In this document: positions 1-5,913 of the stretch, in pieces | Position numbering within the stretch: the first letter of the stretch is position 1 | Layout of the letters: every line of letters begins with the position of its first letter | Assembly: GCA_019090365.1 (NCBI GenBank) | Contig: JAHRWC010000137.1 | Span: forward strand, 1-13,245 | DNA from: Flavobacteriaceae bacterium | Lineage (GTDB): Bacteria; Bacteroidota; Bacteroidia; Flavobacteriales; Flavobacteriaceae | Reading direction: 5' to 3' | Length of the DNA: 13,245 bases | The notes under the pieces: generated by a model | The model's input: only the letters and a program-made list of their open reading frames with translations | Told to the model about the DNA's origin: nothing | The model's database searches: none | Made by a program: the position numbers and the translations under genes

Positions 1-467
1 GGTATAAATGCAGTAGTATTATTTTCAATTACAGATTTAAAAACAACAATATATGGATATATAGTTGGTGTATATTCTAGATATTTTATTCTATTGTCTG
101 AATAAATAGAAATTCTATCTACAGCGCTTATATCTTTAAAATCACGTTTTTTGAAATGTTCAATTTCATTCCCAAAAGAATCGTATATATATGCTTCAAT
201 TTTTGAAATCTTAGTATCATCATTATAAAAAGCATAACTCCAAGCATCAAATCTTCCTTTTTCATTTAACACTAATTGTGCTCGATGATTATATAAAGTT
301 TGTTTTCCAGGAACAGTTACATCTATTTCAACTTTTTCATCTATTAATACACTATTTGCATTAACTAATAGTTCTTTTGGAACATTAGATAACTGATACG
401 ATGATTGAGAATAAATTTGGTGAAAAGTCCCTAGAAATATTAATGATAATATAAGTTTTAAACGCAT
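1..467 (-). CDS. DUF3857 domain protein, 5' part (gene runs off the left edge)
   Basis: This is the first 155 codons of a minus-strand gene starting with ATG at 465-467 and open to the window edge. The product begins with a hydrophobic signal peptide (MRLKLILSLIFLGTF, then IYSQ as a likely cleavage region). It continues with VPKELLVNANSV and a repeated beta pattern including NHRAQLVLNEKGRFDAW and IEAYIYDSFGNEIEHFKK. These match the start of the DUF3857 domain, which in Bacteroidota usually precedes a transglutaminase-like domain in secreted or periplasmic proteins of about 600 residues. The transglutaminase part would lie outside the window, so the catalytic residues cannot be checked. The gene lies 56 bases downstream of dtd on the same strand and has its own promoter-like sequence. 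The family call rests on recognition of the N-terminal pattern; the physiological role is unknown. Confidence 0.75.
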   Translation of the reverse strand, partial: MRLKLILSLIFLGTFHQIYSQSSYQLSNVPKELLVNANSVLIDEKVEIDVTVPGKQTLYNHRAQLVLNEKGRFDAWSYAFYNDDTKISKIEAYIYDSFGNEIEHFKKRDFKDISAVDRISIYSDNRIKYLEYTPTIYPYIVVFKSVIENNTTAFI

Positions 468-490
468 ATTTGATATTAAATGAGGAAGTA

Positions 491-523
491 CAAAATTAAT
501 GCTTTTTTATTAAATAAAACCAA
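491..523 (-). promoter_or_regulatory. Bacteroidota-type promoter for the DUF3857 gene
   Basis: On the minus strand TTG (521-523) is followed after 22 bases by TAATTTTG (491-498). This is an exact match to the TAnnTTTG -7 box of Bacteroidota with an acceptable -33 spacing. Transcription would start near 484, about 17 bases before the ATG at 467. The -33 element touches the dtd stop codon. The call rests on the motif only. Confidence 0.5.
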
Positions 524-976
524 TTACTCTTTATTTTTAGAGTCAATATTTATAGTTACTGGTCCATCATTAATTAAAGAAATATCCATCATGGCTCCAA
601 ATACTCCAGTTTGAATTTTTTTTCCTATTTCTTTCTCTAATTGAAGTACAAATGATTCGTATAAAGGAACTGCAATATCAGGTCTTGCAGCTTTAATAAA
701 TGAAGGTCTATTTCCTTTTTTGGTTGAAGCATGAAGTGTAAATTGGCTCACAACTATGATATCGCCTTTTGTATCTATAACACTTAAATTCATTGCGTCA
801 TTTTCATCACTGAAAATTCTAAGATTTGCTGTTTTTCTTGTCAACCAATTAATATCTTCTTGTGTATCTTCAGCTTCAATACCTAGAAGAATTAGCATTC
901 CATTGTTAATTTCTGAAACTATTTTTTTTTCAACTTCTACTGAAGCTTTTTTTACTCTTTGAATAACTACTCTCAT
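524..976 (-). CDS. dtd: D-aminoacyl-tRNA deacylase
   Basis: Dtd hydrolyses D-aminoacyl-tRNAs (and glycine mischarged on tRNA-Ala), releasing the tRNA and protecting cytoplasmic protein synthesis. The 150-residue product has the usual family length and starts with the typical MRVVIQRV. Both signature motifs of the dimer-interface active site are present: SQFTLHA at residues 77-83 and NDGPVTI at 136-142, the latter holding the cross-subunit Gly-cisPro. The ATG at 974-976 overlaps the rsgA stop codon in an ATGA arrangement, so the two genes are very probably translationally coupled. No terminator is visible between the stop and the next gene downstream. Confidence 0.96.
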   Translation of the reverse strand: MRVVIQRVKKASVEVEKKIVSEINNGMLILLGIEAEDTQEDINWLTRKTANLRIFSDENDAMNLSVIDTKGDIIVVSQFTLHASTKKGNRPSFIKAARPDIAVPLYESFVLQLEKEIGKKIQTGVFGAMMDISLINDGPVTINIDSKNKE

Positions 977-1923
977 TCGTTATTAAAATTATCTTTTCTA
1001 TAATGTTCTTCTTCTCCTTCCAAAATCTGAAGGTAACTTTTATACCGTGACCAAGGAATGCTTCCTTCCTCTAATGCATCTTTCACTGCACATTTTGGTT
1101 CTTCTATATGCAAGCAATTATTAAACTTACAATGTTCTTTTAATTCAAAAAATTCTGGAAAATAACCACTTAGTTCTTCTTTTTCAATCTCCACCATTCC
1201 AAATCCTTTAATCCCTGGAGTATCGATTATCTGAGCTCCAAAGGATAAATCAAACATTTCTGCAAAAGTCGTTGTATGCTGACCTTGCAAATGCTGTTCT
1301 GAAATCTCTTTTGTTTTCAGGTTTAATTGAGGTTCTATAGCATTAACTAATGTTGATTTACCAACTCCACTATGCCCTGAAAACACACTCACCTTTCCTT
1401 TCATCATCGATTTAACCTTATCGACATTTTTTTCAGTTTTAGCTGAAATACCAACACATTCATATCCTATATTTCTGTAGATACTAGCTAAATACTTTAT
1501 TTCATCTAGCTCTTCTTCAGAATAAGTATCAATCTTATTAAAAAGAATAACTGCTTTAATCCTATAAGCTTCGGCAGAAACCAAAAAACGATCAATAAAA
1601 GCTGTAAAAGTTGGAGGATTATTTAATGTAACTAACAAAAAAGCGATATCAATATTTGAAGCAATGATATGTGTTTGCTTTGAAAGGTTAACAGACTTTC
1701 GAATGATATAATTTTCTCTTTCTTCAATATTGGTAATAATACCAATTGTATCATCTCCTATCGTTTCAACATCAAAATCTACATGATCTCCAACAGCAAC
1801 AGGATTGGTGCTTTTTATACCTTTAATCCTGAATTTTCCCTTTAATCGGCAATTATAAAATTCATTAGTTTCCGTTTTAACGGTATACCAACTTCCAGTA
1901 GATTTATAAACTAGACCTTTCAC
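973..1923 (-). CDS. rsgA: Ribosome small-subunit-dependent GTPase A
   Basis: RsgA is a circularly permuted GTPase that assists late maturation of the 30S subunit. The order of motifs shows the permutation: an N-terminal OB-fold (about residues 1-75), then G4 NKID (129-132), G1/P-loop GHSGVGKST (183-191), the G2 threonines in GQHTTTF (214-220) and G3 DTPG (234-237). A C-terminal zinc site is formed by C265, C270, H272 and C278. The length of 316 aa is normal. The start codon is GTG at 1921-1923: the frame is open only to a TAA at 1948-1950 and holds no ATG before the family-typical KGLVYKSTGSWYTVKT. Its stop overlaps the dtd start by four bases. It is separated by 150 bases from the aromatic-pathway gene upstream, so it may have its own promoter, although none is convincing. 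Confidence 0.96.
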   Translation of the reverse strand: MKGLVYKSTGSWYTVKTETNEFYNCRLKGKFRIKGIKSTNPVAVGDHVDFDVETIGDDTIGIITNIEERENYIIRKSVNLSKQTHIIASNIDIAFLLVTLNNPPTFTAFIDRFLVSAEAYRIKAVILFNKIDTYSEEELDEIKYLASIYRNIGYECVGISAKTEKNVDKVKSMMKGKVSVFSGHSGVGKSTLVNAIEPQLNLKTKEISEQHLQGQHTTTFAEMFDLSFGAQIIDTPGIKGFGMVEIEKEELSGYFPEFFELKEHCKFNNCLHIEEPKCAVKDALEEGSIPWSRYKSYLQILEGEEEHYRKDNFNNE

Positions 1924-1984
1924 ACGTTTAAATTCTATTATTTTTTTTTAAATTTAATTATAAAATTGAGAACATGTGCAACCG

Positions 1985-2056
1985 CTACGCTCTCTCATTA
2001 AAAATTTTAAAACTTTCTTTAAAAGTATTCTTAAAATTTATTAATGCTCGTTTCAT
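1985..2056 (-). other. Possible 23-codon small ORF in the rsgA upstream gap
   Basis: The 150-base gap 1924-2073 contains an ATG-initiated ORF of 23 codons (starts MKRALINFKNTFKES, ends NERA, stop TAG at 1985-1987). It is rich in Lys, Phe and Asn. A perfect -7-like box lies just upstream (2069-2076), leaving a leader of only a few bases. I do not recognise the peptide, and short ORFs arise easily by chance in AT-rich DNA. It could be a small protein, a remnant of a lost gene, or nothing. Confidence 0.2.
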
Positions 2057-2068
2057 ACTACAAAAGTG

Positions 2069-2076
2069 CAAAACTA
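2069..2076 (-). promoter_or_regulatory. Possible -7 box at the end of the DAHP synthase gene
   Basis: TAGTTTTG on the minus strand matches TAnnTTTG exactly and overlaps the TAG stop of the DAHP synthase gene. No TTG is present at the expected -33 distance, so this is half of a promoter. If real it would drive rsgA-dtd, or the small ORF at 1985-2056, independently of the attenuated aromatic operon. Confidence 0.3.
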
Positions 2077-3159
2077 TTCTTCATTTATAACTCTTTTTTG
2101 ATGATTTATTGATTCTTGATGAATGGCTTGATACATTTTTAGTATAAATTCTTCACTTAATTTATTTGTTTCTCCTTCTATAATCATTCTATCTAATATT
2201 TCATTCCAACGCTGAGTTTGAAGAATTGCCACATTATTCTCTTTTTTTAAATACCCTATTTTATCTGCTATTTCCATACGTTTCCCAAACGTATTAATTA
2301 ATTTATTATCAATCTCTTCTATTTTCGTTCTTAATTTTGCAATCTTATTTTTATAAACTGCATCATCACCAACTGCCTTTCTTAATCTTAAATCAATAGT
2401 CATTTGTTTTAAAACATCTGGCGTAACTTGTTGTTTTGCATCACTCCAAGCATTATCTGGATCATGGTGTGTTTCAATAATAAAACCATTGTAATTTAAA
2501 TCTAATGCTGTTTGGCAAATATCAAATATTAGCTCTCTATTTCCAGCAATATGTGAAGGATCTAAAATCATTGGTAAATCTGGAAATCTATTTTGTAAAT
2601 CTATAGGTATTTGCCATTCAGGATTGTTACGATATCTTGTTTTTTCATAGCTTGAAAACCCTCGATGAATTACTCCTAAATTTTTAACTCCTTCGGTATA
2701 AAATCGTTCGATAGCACCTAACCATAATGACAAGTCTGGATTTACTGGATTTTTCACCAAGACAATCTTATCTGTTCCATTTAAAGCTTCCGCAATTTCC
2801 TGAACTATAAAAGGGGAAACTGTGGAGCGAGCTCCAATCCATAAAATATCAATATCGTGATTAAGCGCTTCTTCTACATGCTTTGCATTAGCAACTTCTG
2901 TTGCTAATAATAATCCTGTTTCTTCTTTTGCTCTTTGCAACCATTTTAATCCCTTTGAGCCAACACCTTCAAAATTTCCTGGGCGAGTTCTGGGTTTCCA
3001 AAGTCCAGCTCTTAACACAGTGGTGTCAGTTTCTTTTAATTGATGTGCAATTTTTAATACTTGTTCTTCTGTTTCGGCACTACAAGGACCAGCAATTACT
3101 AATGGGTGAGACAAGTTCATATTGCCTAGCCATTTTTTTAAGTTCTTATTATTTTCCAT
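2074..3159 (-). CDS. Bifunctional DAHP synthase / chorismate mutase (type II)
   Basis: The N-terminal domain (about residues 15-260) is a type I-beta DAHP synthase. It condenses phosphoenolpyruvate with erythrose 4-phosphate, the first step of the shikimate pathway. It shows AGPCSAE (23-29), LRAGLWKPRTRPG (49-61), the HRGFSSYEK loop (165-173), ILDPSHIAGNR (198-208) and the ETHHDPDNAWSD metal and substrate segment (229-240). The C-terminal part (about 270-357) is an all-helical AroQ chorismate mutase that rearranges chorismate to prephenate, with the conserved basic residues R277, R294, K305 and R317. This fusion order is characteristic of Bacteroidota, where the mutase domain is thought to confer feedback control on the synthase. 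The ATG lies inside the 3' end of pheA (11-base overlap), so the two proteins are coupled and supply the pathway's entry step plus the chorismate-to-phenylpyruvate steps. Family names used for the synthase include aroF, aroG and aroA; I give no symbol. Confidence 0.95.
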   Translation of the reverse strand: MENNKNLKKWLGNMNLSHPLVIAGPCSAETEEQVLKIAHQLKETDTTVLRAGLWKPRTRPGNFEGVGSKGLKWLQRAKEETGLLLATEVANAKHVEEALNHDIDILWIGARSTVSPFIVQEIAEALNGTDKIVLVKNPVNPDLSLWLGAIERFYTEGVKNLGVIHRGFSSYEKTRYRNNPEWQIPIDLQNRFPDLPMILDPSHIAGNRELIFDICQTALDLNYNGFIIETHHDPDNAWSDAKQQVTPDVLKQMTIDLRLRKAVGDDAVYKNKIAKLRTKIEEIDNKLINTFGKRMEIADKIGYLKKENNVAILQTQRWNEILDRMIIEGETNKLSEEFILKMYQAIHQESINHQKRVINEE

Positions 3160-4021
3160 TTAACACTAATGCGTTTAGTTGACTTGGTGCATTCTCTTTA
3201 TTATGCTTGTAAACTCCAACTGTTTTTATATCTGTTCCGCTTAATTTTAATTCATTTAATGCTTGTTCAAATTTATTATAATCCTCAAACAAAACATCAA
3301 TAAAAAAAGCATATTGCCATGGCTTACCAATAACTGGCAACGATTGAATTTTTGTCAAATTTATATCAAACCTACTAAACAATTGCAAAATATTAGACAA
3401 ACTACCTACTCTGTGATCTAGGTCAAATTTTAAAGTTGCCTTGTCAACATAATTAGCATTCACCTGTTCTGGCTTACCAATCAATACAAATCTTGTTTGA
3501 TTGTCTTTATGATTCTGTATTTTACTATCTAAAATCTTAAGTCCATACTTTTCAGCTACTTGTTTACCTGCTATTGCTGCAACTCCTTTCAAATTATTAT
3601 TTTTTATTTTTTTTGCTTCTGAAGCTGTATCCTTTCCTTCAATGATTTTGAATTCTGGCGGAAATTTTCTCAAATAATCTTTACACTGAAGTAAGGCTAC
3701 AGGATGTGAATAAATTTCTTTTATATCATGAATTGTTTCTGAAGCTAATGCCATAATATACATTTGGATGTTAAGAAACACCTCATCTATAATTTCAAAA
3801 TTACACGAATCTATTAAATTATAATTGGGCAAAATAGAACCTGCTATTGTATTTTCTATAGCTAACACTCCATAATCTGCTTCAAAATTTGATATTGATT
3901 CTGTTACTTTTTCGAATGAAGTACATTCAACTAACTGAACATTTTCGTTTGGAAATAATTTTTGTACCGCCATATCATGAAAAGAACTTTCGATTCCTTG
4001 AATTGCAATTTTTAAACTCAT
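3149..4021 (-). CDS. pheA: Prephenate dehydratase
   Basis: The enzyme converts prephenate to phenylpyruvate, the committed step to phenylalanine. The catalytic domain spans about residues 4-182 and contains GVLAIENTIAGSI (51-63) and the catalytic TRF motif (T176-F178, in DNQTRFVLIG). A C-terminal ACT domain (about 195-272) has the phenylalanine-binding motifs in the variant forms HRVGSLSNIL and KIQSLP (GALV and ESRP in other bacteria), so feedback inhibition by Phe is expected. At 290 aa this is the monofunctional form; chorismate mutase is provided by the next gene. Its ATG at 4019-4021 follows the attenuator terminator by 17 bases. It overlaps the DAHP synthase gene by 11 bases, so no aminotransferase or prephenate dehydrogenase gene lies between them. 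Confidence 0.95.
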   Translation of the reverse strand: MSLKIAIQGIESSFHDMAVQKLFPNENVQLVECTSFEKVTESISNFEADYGVLAIENTIAGSILPNYNLIDSCNFEIIDEVFLNIQMYIMALASETIHDIKEIYSHPVALLQCKDYLRKFPPEFKIIEGKDTASEAKKIKNNNLKGVAAIAGKQVAEKYGLKILDSKIQNHKDNQTRFVLIGKPEQVNANYVDKATLKFDLDHRVGSLSNILQLFSRFDINLTKIQSLPVIGKPWQYAFFIDVLFEDYNKFEQALNELKLSGTDIKTVGVYKHNKENAPSQLNALVLNGK

Positions 4022-4038
4022 AATTTTAAATTTTAGGT

Positions 4039-4073
4039 AAAAAAAAAGTCCCGGAAATAAAACCGAGACTTTT
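4039..4073 (-). terminator. Intrinsic terminator acting as the pheA attenuator
   Basis: In the transcript, AAAAGTCTCGG (4073-4063) pairs with CCGGGACTTTT (4054-4044) to form an 11-bp stem with a single G-U pair. The loop has eight bases (4062-4055), and a run of nine U (4047-4039) follows, the first four of which form the base of the stem. The hairpin sits between the Phe-rich leader ORF and the pheA start, so it can stop transcription before the structural genes. This is the architecture of classical amino-acid attenuation rather than an end-of-gene terminator. Confidence 0.9.
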
Positions 4074-4117
4074 AAAATAATTAATATGTTAAATCAACTA
4101 CATAACGATCTCGTTTC
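4059..4117 (-). promoter_or_regulatory. Predicted antiterminator pairing in the pheA leader
   Basis: In the RNA, GAAACGAGA (4117-4109), just after the Phe codons, can pair with TCTCGGTTTT (4068-4059), which includes most of the terminator's 5' arm. This gives nine pairs with one bulged G (4063) and a terminal G-U. The two structures are mutually exclusive. The last Phe codon and the next base (TTTC) can also pair with the GAAA, forming a small protecting hairpin when no ribosome is stalled. The pairing was found by eye; energies were not calculated. Confidence 0.6.
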
Positions 4118-4168
4118 TATTCGAAAATAAAAAAACCAAAAGTTAAAAAATGTAGCTGCGTTGTTCAT
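4094..4168 (-). CDS. pheL: Phenylalanine-rich leader peptide of the pheA operon
   Basis: This is a 24-codon ORF (ATG at 4166-4168, TGA at 4094-4096) that begins MNNAAT. It then has FFNFWFFYF at residues 7-15: six Phe (all TTT codons), one Trp and one Tyr in nine residues. It ends with RIETRSLCS. It lies 21 bases upstream of the terminator hairpin and directly precedes pheA. By analogy with the enterobacterial pheL leaders, ribosome stalling on the Phe codons when charged tRNA-Phe is scarce should prevent the terminator from forming. The tail codons are probably kept for their RNA pairing rather than for the peptide (see the antiterminator entry). Sequence, position and product of the downstream gene all agree. 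The symbol is given by functional analogy with pheL, not by homology. Confidence 0.88.
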   Translation of the reverse strand: MNNAATFFNFWFFYFRIETRSLCS

Positions 4169-4185
4169 TGTTTGTTTTGTTAATG

Positions 4186-4193
4186 CTAAAATA
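4186..4193 (-). promoter_or_regulatory. Weak candidate -7 box for the pheA operon
   Basis: TATTTTAG on the minus strand differs from TAnnTTTG at one base and would place the transcript start near 4180, about 12 bases before the leader ATG. There is no TTG at the -33 position. A promoter must lie in this region because the leader is the first element of the operon, but this exact box is uncertain. Confidence 0.3.
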
Positions 4194-4238
4194 GATAAAT
4201 ATTAAATATAAGCCTGTTTTTTTCGTTTTTTATTTATG

Positions 4239-4246
4239 TAGTTTTG
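4239..4246 (+). promoter_or_regulatory. -7 box of the gldA promoter
   Basis: TAGTTTTG is an exact TAnnTTTG match in the divergent region between pheA and gldA. It predicts a start of transcription near 4252 and a leader of about 10 bases before the ATG at 4262. No clear TTG exists at -33; the upstream sequence is T-rich. The box covers the TTG at 4244, which argues against that codon being the gldA start. Confidence 0.5.
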
Positions 4247-4261
4247 TTTTTAAATATTTTT

Positions 4262-5167
4262 ATGTCAATTACAGTTTCAAATATCAGCAAATTATACGGC
4301 GAACAAAAAGCCCTAAATAATATATCTTTTTCAATAAACAAAGGTGAAATCGTTGGTTTTCTAGGCCCAAATGGAGCAGGTAAATCTACTATGATGAAGA
4401 TCTTAACCACCTATTTACAAGCTTCTGAAGGTGATGCTACTGTAAATGAGCATTCTATTTCAGAAGAGAAAAAAGAAGTGCAAAAAAGTGTTGGATATTT
4501 ACCAGAACACAATCCTTTGTACTTAGATATGTATGTGAGAGAATATTTAACTTTCAATGCAAATATTTATAAAATTGCAACTGAAGAAATAGAAAAAGTA
4601 ATTGAAAAAACAGGACTTTTACCTGAAGCGAATAAAAAAATTGAGCAACTTTCGAAAGGATATCGTCAACGAGTTGGGCTAGCAAATGCTTTATTACACA
4701 ATCCAGAAGTATTAATTTTAGACGAACCAACTACAGGATTAGACCCTAATCAATTAATTGAAATTAGAGAACTTATTAAATCTGTTGCGAGCTCCTCAAA
4801 TAAAACGGTATTACTTTCAACACATATAATGCAAGAAGTTGAAGCGATCTGTGATCGTGTTATTATTATTAATAAAGGTGAAATTGTATTAGATAAAAAA
4901 CTTCAAGAAATCTCTAGTGAAAAAGAACAATTGATTGAAGTTGAATTTGATTATAGAGTTGAAGAACAGGCTTTGCAAAAAATACCAAAAGTTACTTCAG
5001 TAGAAAATATTGGTGGATTTGTATATCAAATTACATTTTCAACACAAGAGGATATGCGTTCTAAAGTATTTGATTATGCAAATGATAGTGGTTTAAAAAT
5101 ACTTCAGCTTAATAAAAAGAATACGAGTTTAGAAAAGTTGTTTACAGAATTGACTACTCAAAAATAA
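4262..5167 (+). CDS. gldA: Gliding motility ABC transporter ATPase GldA
   Basis: GldA is the ATP-binding subunit of the ABC transporter that works with the membrane proteins GldF and GldG in Bacteroidota gliding motility. With the ATG at 4262 the product is 301 aa. The nucleotide-binding domain shows Walker A GPNGAGKST (35-43), a Q-loop in YLPEHNPLYLDMYVREYL where the usual Gln is Glu (E82), signature LSKGYRQR (130-137), Walker B VLILDEP (150-156) and the H-loop STH (H188). The Q-loop text and the close match over the whole domain point to GldA rather than a general ABC-2 ATPase. The frame extends upstream to a TTG at 4244, but that codon lies in the probable promoter, so the ATG is preferred. 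gldF and gldG are not in the window; in Flavobacterium gldA is likewise unlinked to them. The 3' end overlaps the convergent head-GIN gene by 14 bases. Confidence 0.9.
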   Translation: MSITVSNISKLYGEQKALNNISFSINKGEIVGFLGPNGAGKSTMMKILTTYLQASEGDATVNEHSISEEKKEVQKSVGYLPEHNPLYLDMYVREYLTFNANIYKIATEEIEKVIEKTGLLPEANKKIEQLSKGYRQRVGLANALLHNPEVLILDEPTTGLDPNQLIEIRELIKSVASSSNKTVLLSTHIMQEVEAICDRVIIINKGEIVLDKKLQEISSEKEQLIEVEFDYRVEEQALQKIPKVTSVENIGGFVYQITFSTQEDMRSKVFDYANDSGLKILQLNKKNTSLEKLFTELTTQK

Positions 5168-5912
5168 GACGCCCTTCGTATAATTCTTCTACCTCAACAA
5201 TTGGAGGTTGATGTACAGAAATTACATCGCCAATACTTACTATTTTTCCACGAATTGCCTGTTGAGGGTTTACAATCATGACATTTGAACTTCTATGAAA
5301 TAACTGTACTTCTTGTGCAATTAATTCGCTGGCATCTAATCTAGTATTACTTGCATAAAATCCAAAAACTGCTCTTTCTGCTGCTCCTGATAACACAAAA
5401 CTGGAAAACCCATTAGAAGTTACTGTTAATTCATCAACATCTAATTCTAAATCAAAATCCCCATCAATATGATACAAATCTTCTATTCCATAATCTTCAG
5501 ATAATAATGTTAAACTTGGAAATTGTAAAACTCCAATGCTTCTAATTTCTAGACTAGAACTATTTCTAATTTCAATAAGGTTCGGTGTGGTTACATAAAT
5601 TTTAGTTACATCATAATCTCGAATATAATTACATTCATTGTTATTTTTAAGAGACAATAGATCTCCTTGTACAGTAACATCGATATCATTTAATAGGTTT
5701 TCACCTGTTTCAATTATAACTTTTCTAACTTCTCCCTTTTGAATAAAAAGCTGAACCCCTTCCCAAACAATTATTCTTGAGAAATCTGCTACTTCTACTT
5801 CAGACTGAATAATACTTCCTGTTTTCTGAAAGCAGTCTAATCCATTTTCAGAATCACAACTGAAACATAGAAAGCAAACCATTATGAGTATCCATTTATT
5901 CATATCCTTCAT
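5154..5912 (-). CDS. Head-GIN domain lipoprotein, copy 1
   Basis: This is a 252-aa predicted lipoprotein: a short hydrophobic signal ending FLCFSC, with Cys19 as the acylated residue, then a beta-rich domain of the head-GIN type (DUF2807). That family shows the pattern seen here: FSRIIVWEGVQLFIQKG, IIETGENLL (66-74), PNLIEIRNSSS and a C-terminal turn region ending in GDVISVHQPPIVEVEE. Two further cysteines, C27 and C94, are kept in the second copy and may form a disulfide. The function of the family is not established; the names adhesin and autotransporter-like in databases are guesses. The ATG at 5910-5912 is one base from the barrel gene stop, matching the arrangement of copy 2. A second ATG at 5901-5903 would align the signal peptide better with copy 2 and is a reasonable alternative start. 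The gene closes the long minus-strand run. Confidence 0.8.
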   Translation of the reverse strand: MKDMNKWILIMVCFLCFSCDSENGLDCFQKTGSIIQSEVEVADFSRIIVWEGVQLFIQKGEVRKVIIETGENLLNDIDVTVQGDLLSLKNNNECNYIRDYDVTKIYVTTPNLIEIRNSSSLEIRSIGVLQFPSLTLLSEDYGIEDLYHIDGDFDLELDVDELTVTSNGFSSFVLSGAAERAVFGFYASNTRLDASELIAQEVQLFHRSSNVMIVNPQQAIRGKIVSIGDVISVHQPPIVEVEELYEGRLIFE

Positions 5913-5913
5913 T

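Noticed and set aside
756..962. Plus-strand ORF of 68 codons inside dtd
   Set aside because: It lies antisense within a confidently identified gene and its product resembles no family; AT-rich coding DNA gives such shadows.
1957..2003. Possible hairpin in the rsgA upstream region (TGAGA with TCTCA, and CG-TAG-CG)
   Set aside because: The stems are only 2-5 bp with a long loop and no U-run, too weak for a terminator or structured RNA.
2901..3182. Plus-strand ORF of 93 codons, very Leu- and Phe-rich, looking like a membrane protein
   Set aside because: It is antisense to the DAHP synthase domain; its hydrophobicity is a by-product of reading Lys, Glu and Asn codons backwards.
4244..4261. Upstream extension of gldA from the TTG at 4244 (adds MFLNIF)
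   Set aside because: The TTG forms the end of a perfect TAnnTTTG promoter box, and the ATG at 4262 gives the family-typical N-terminus.
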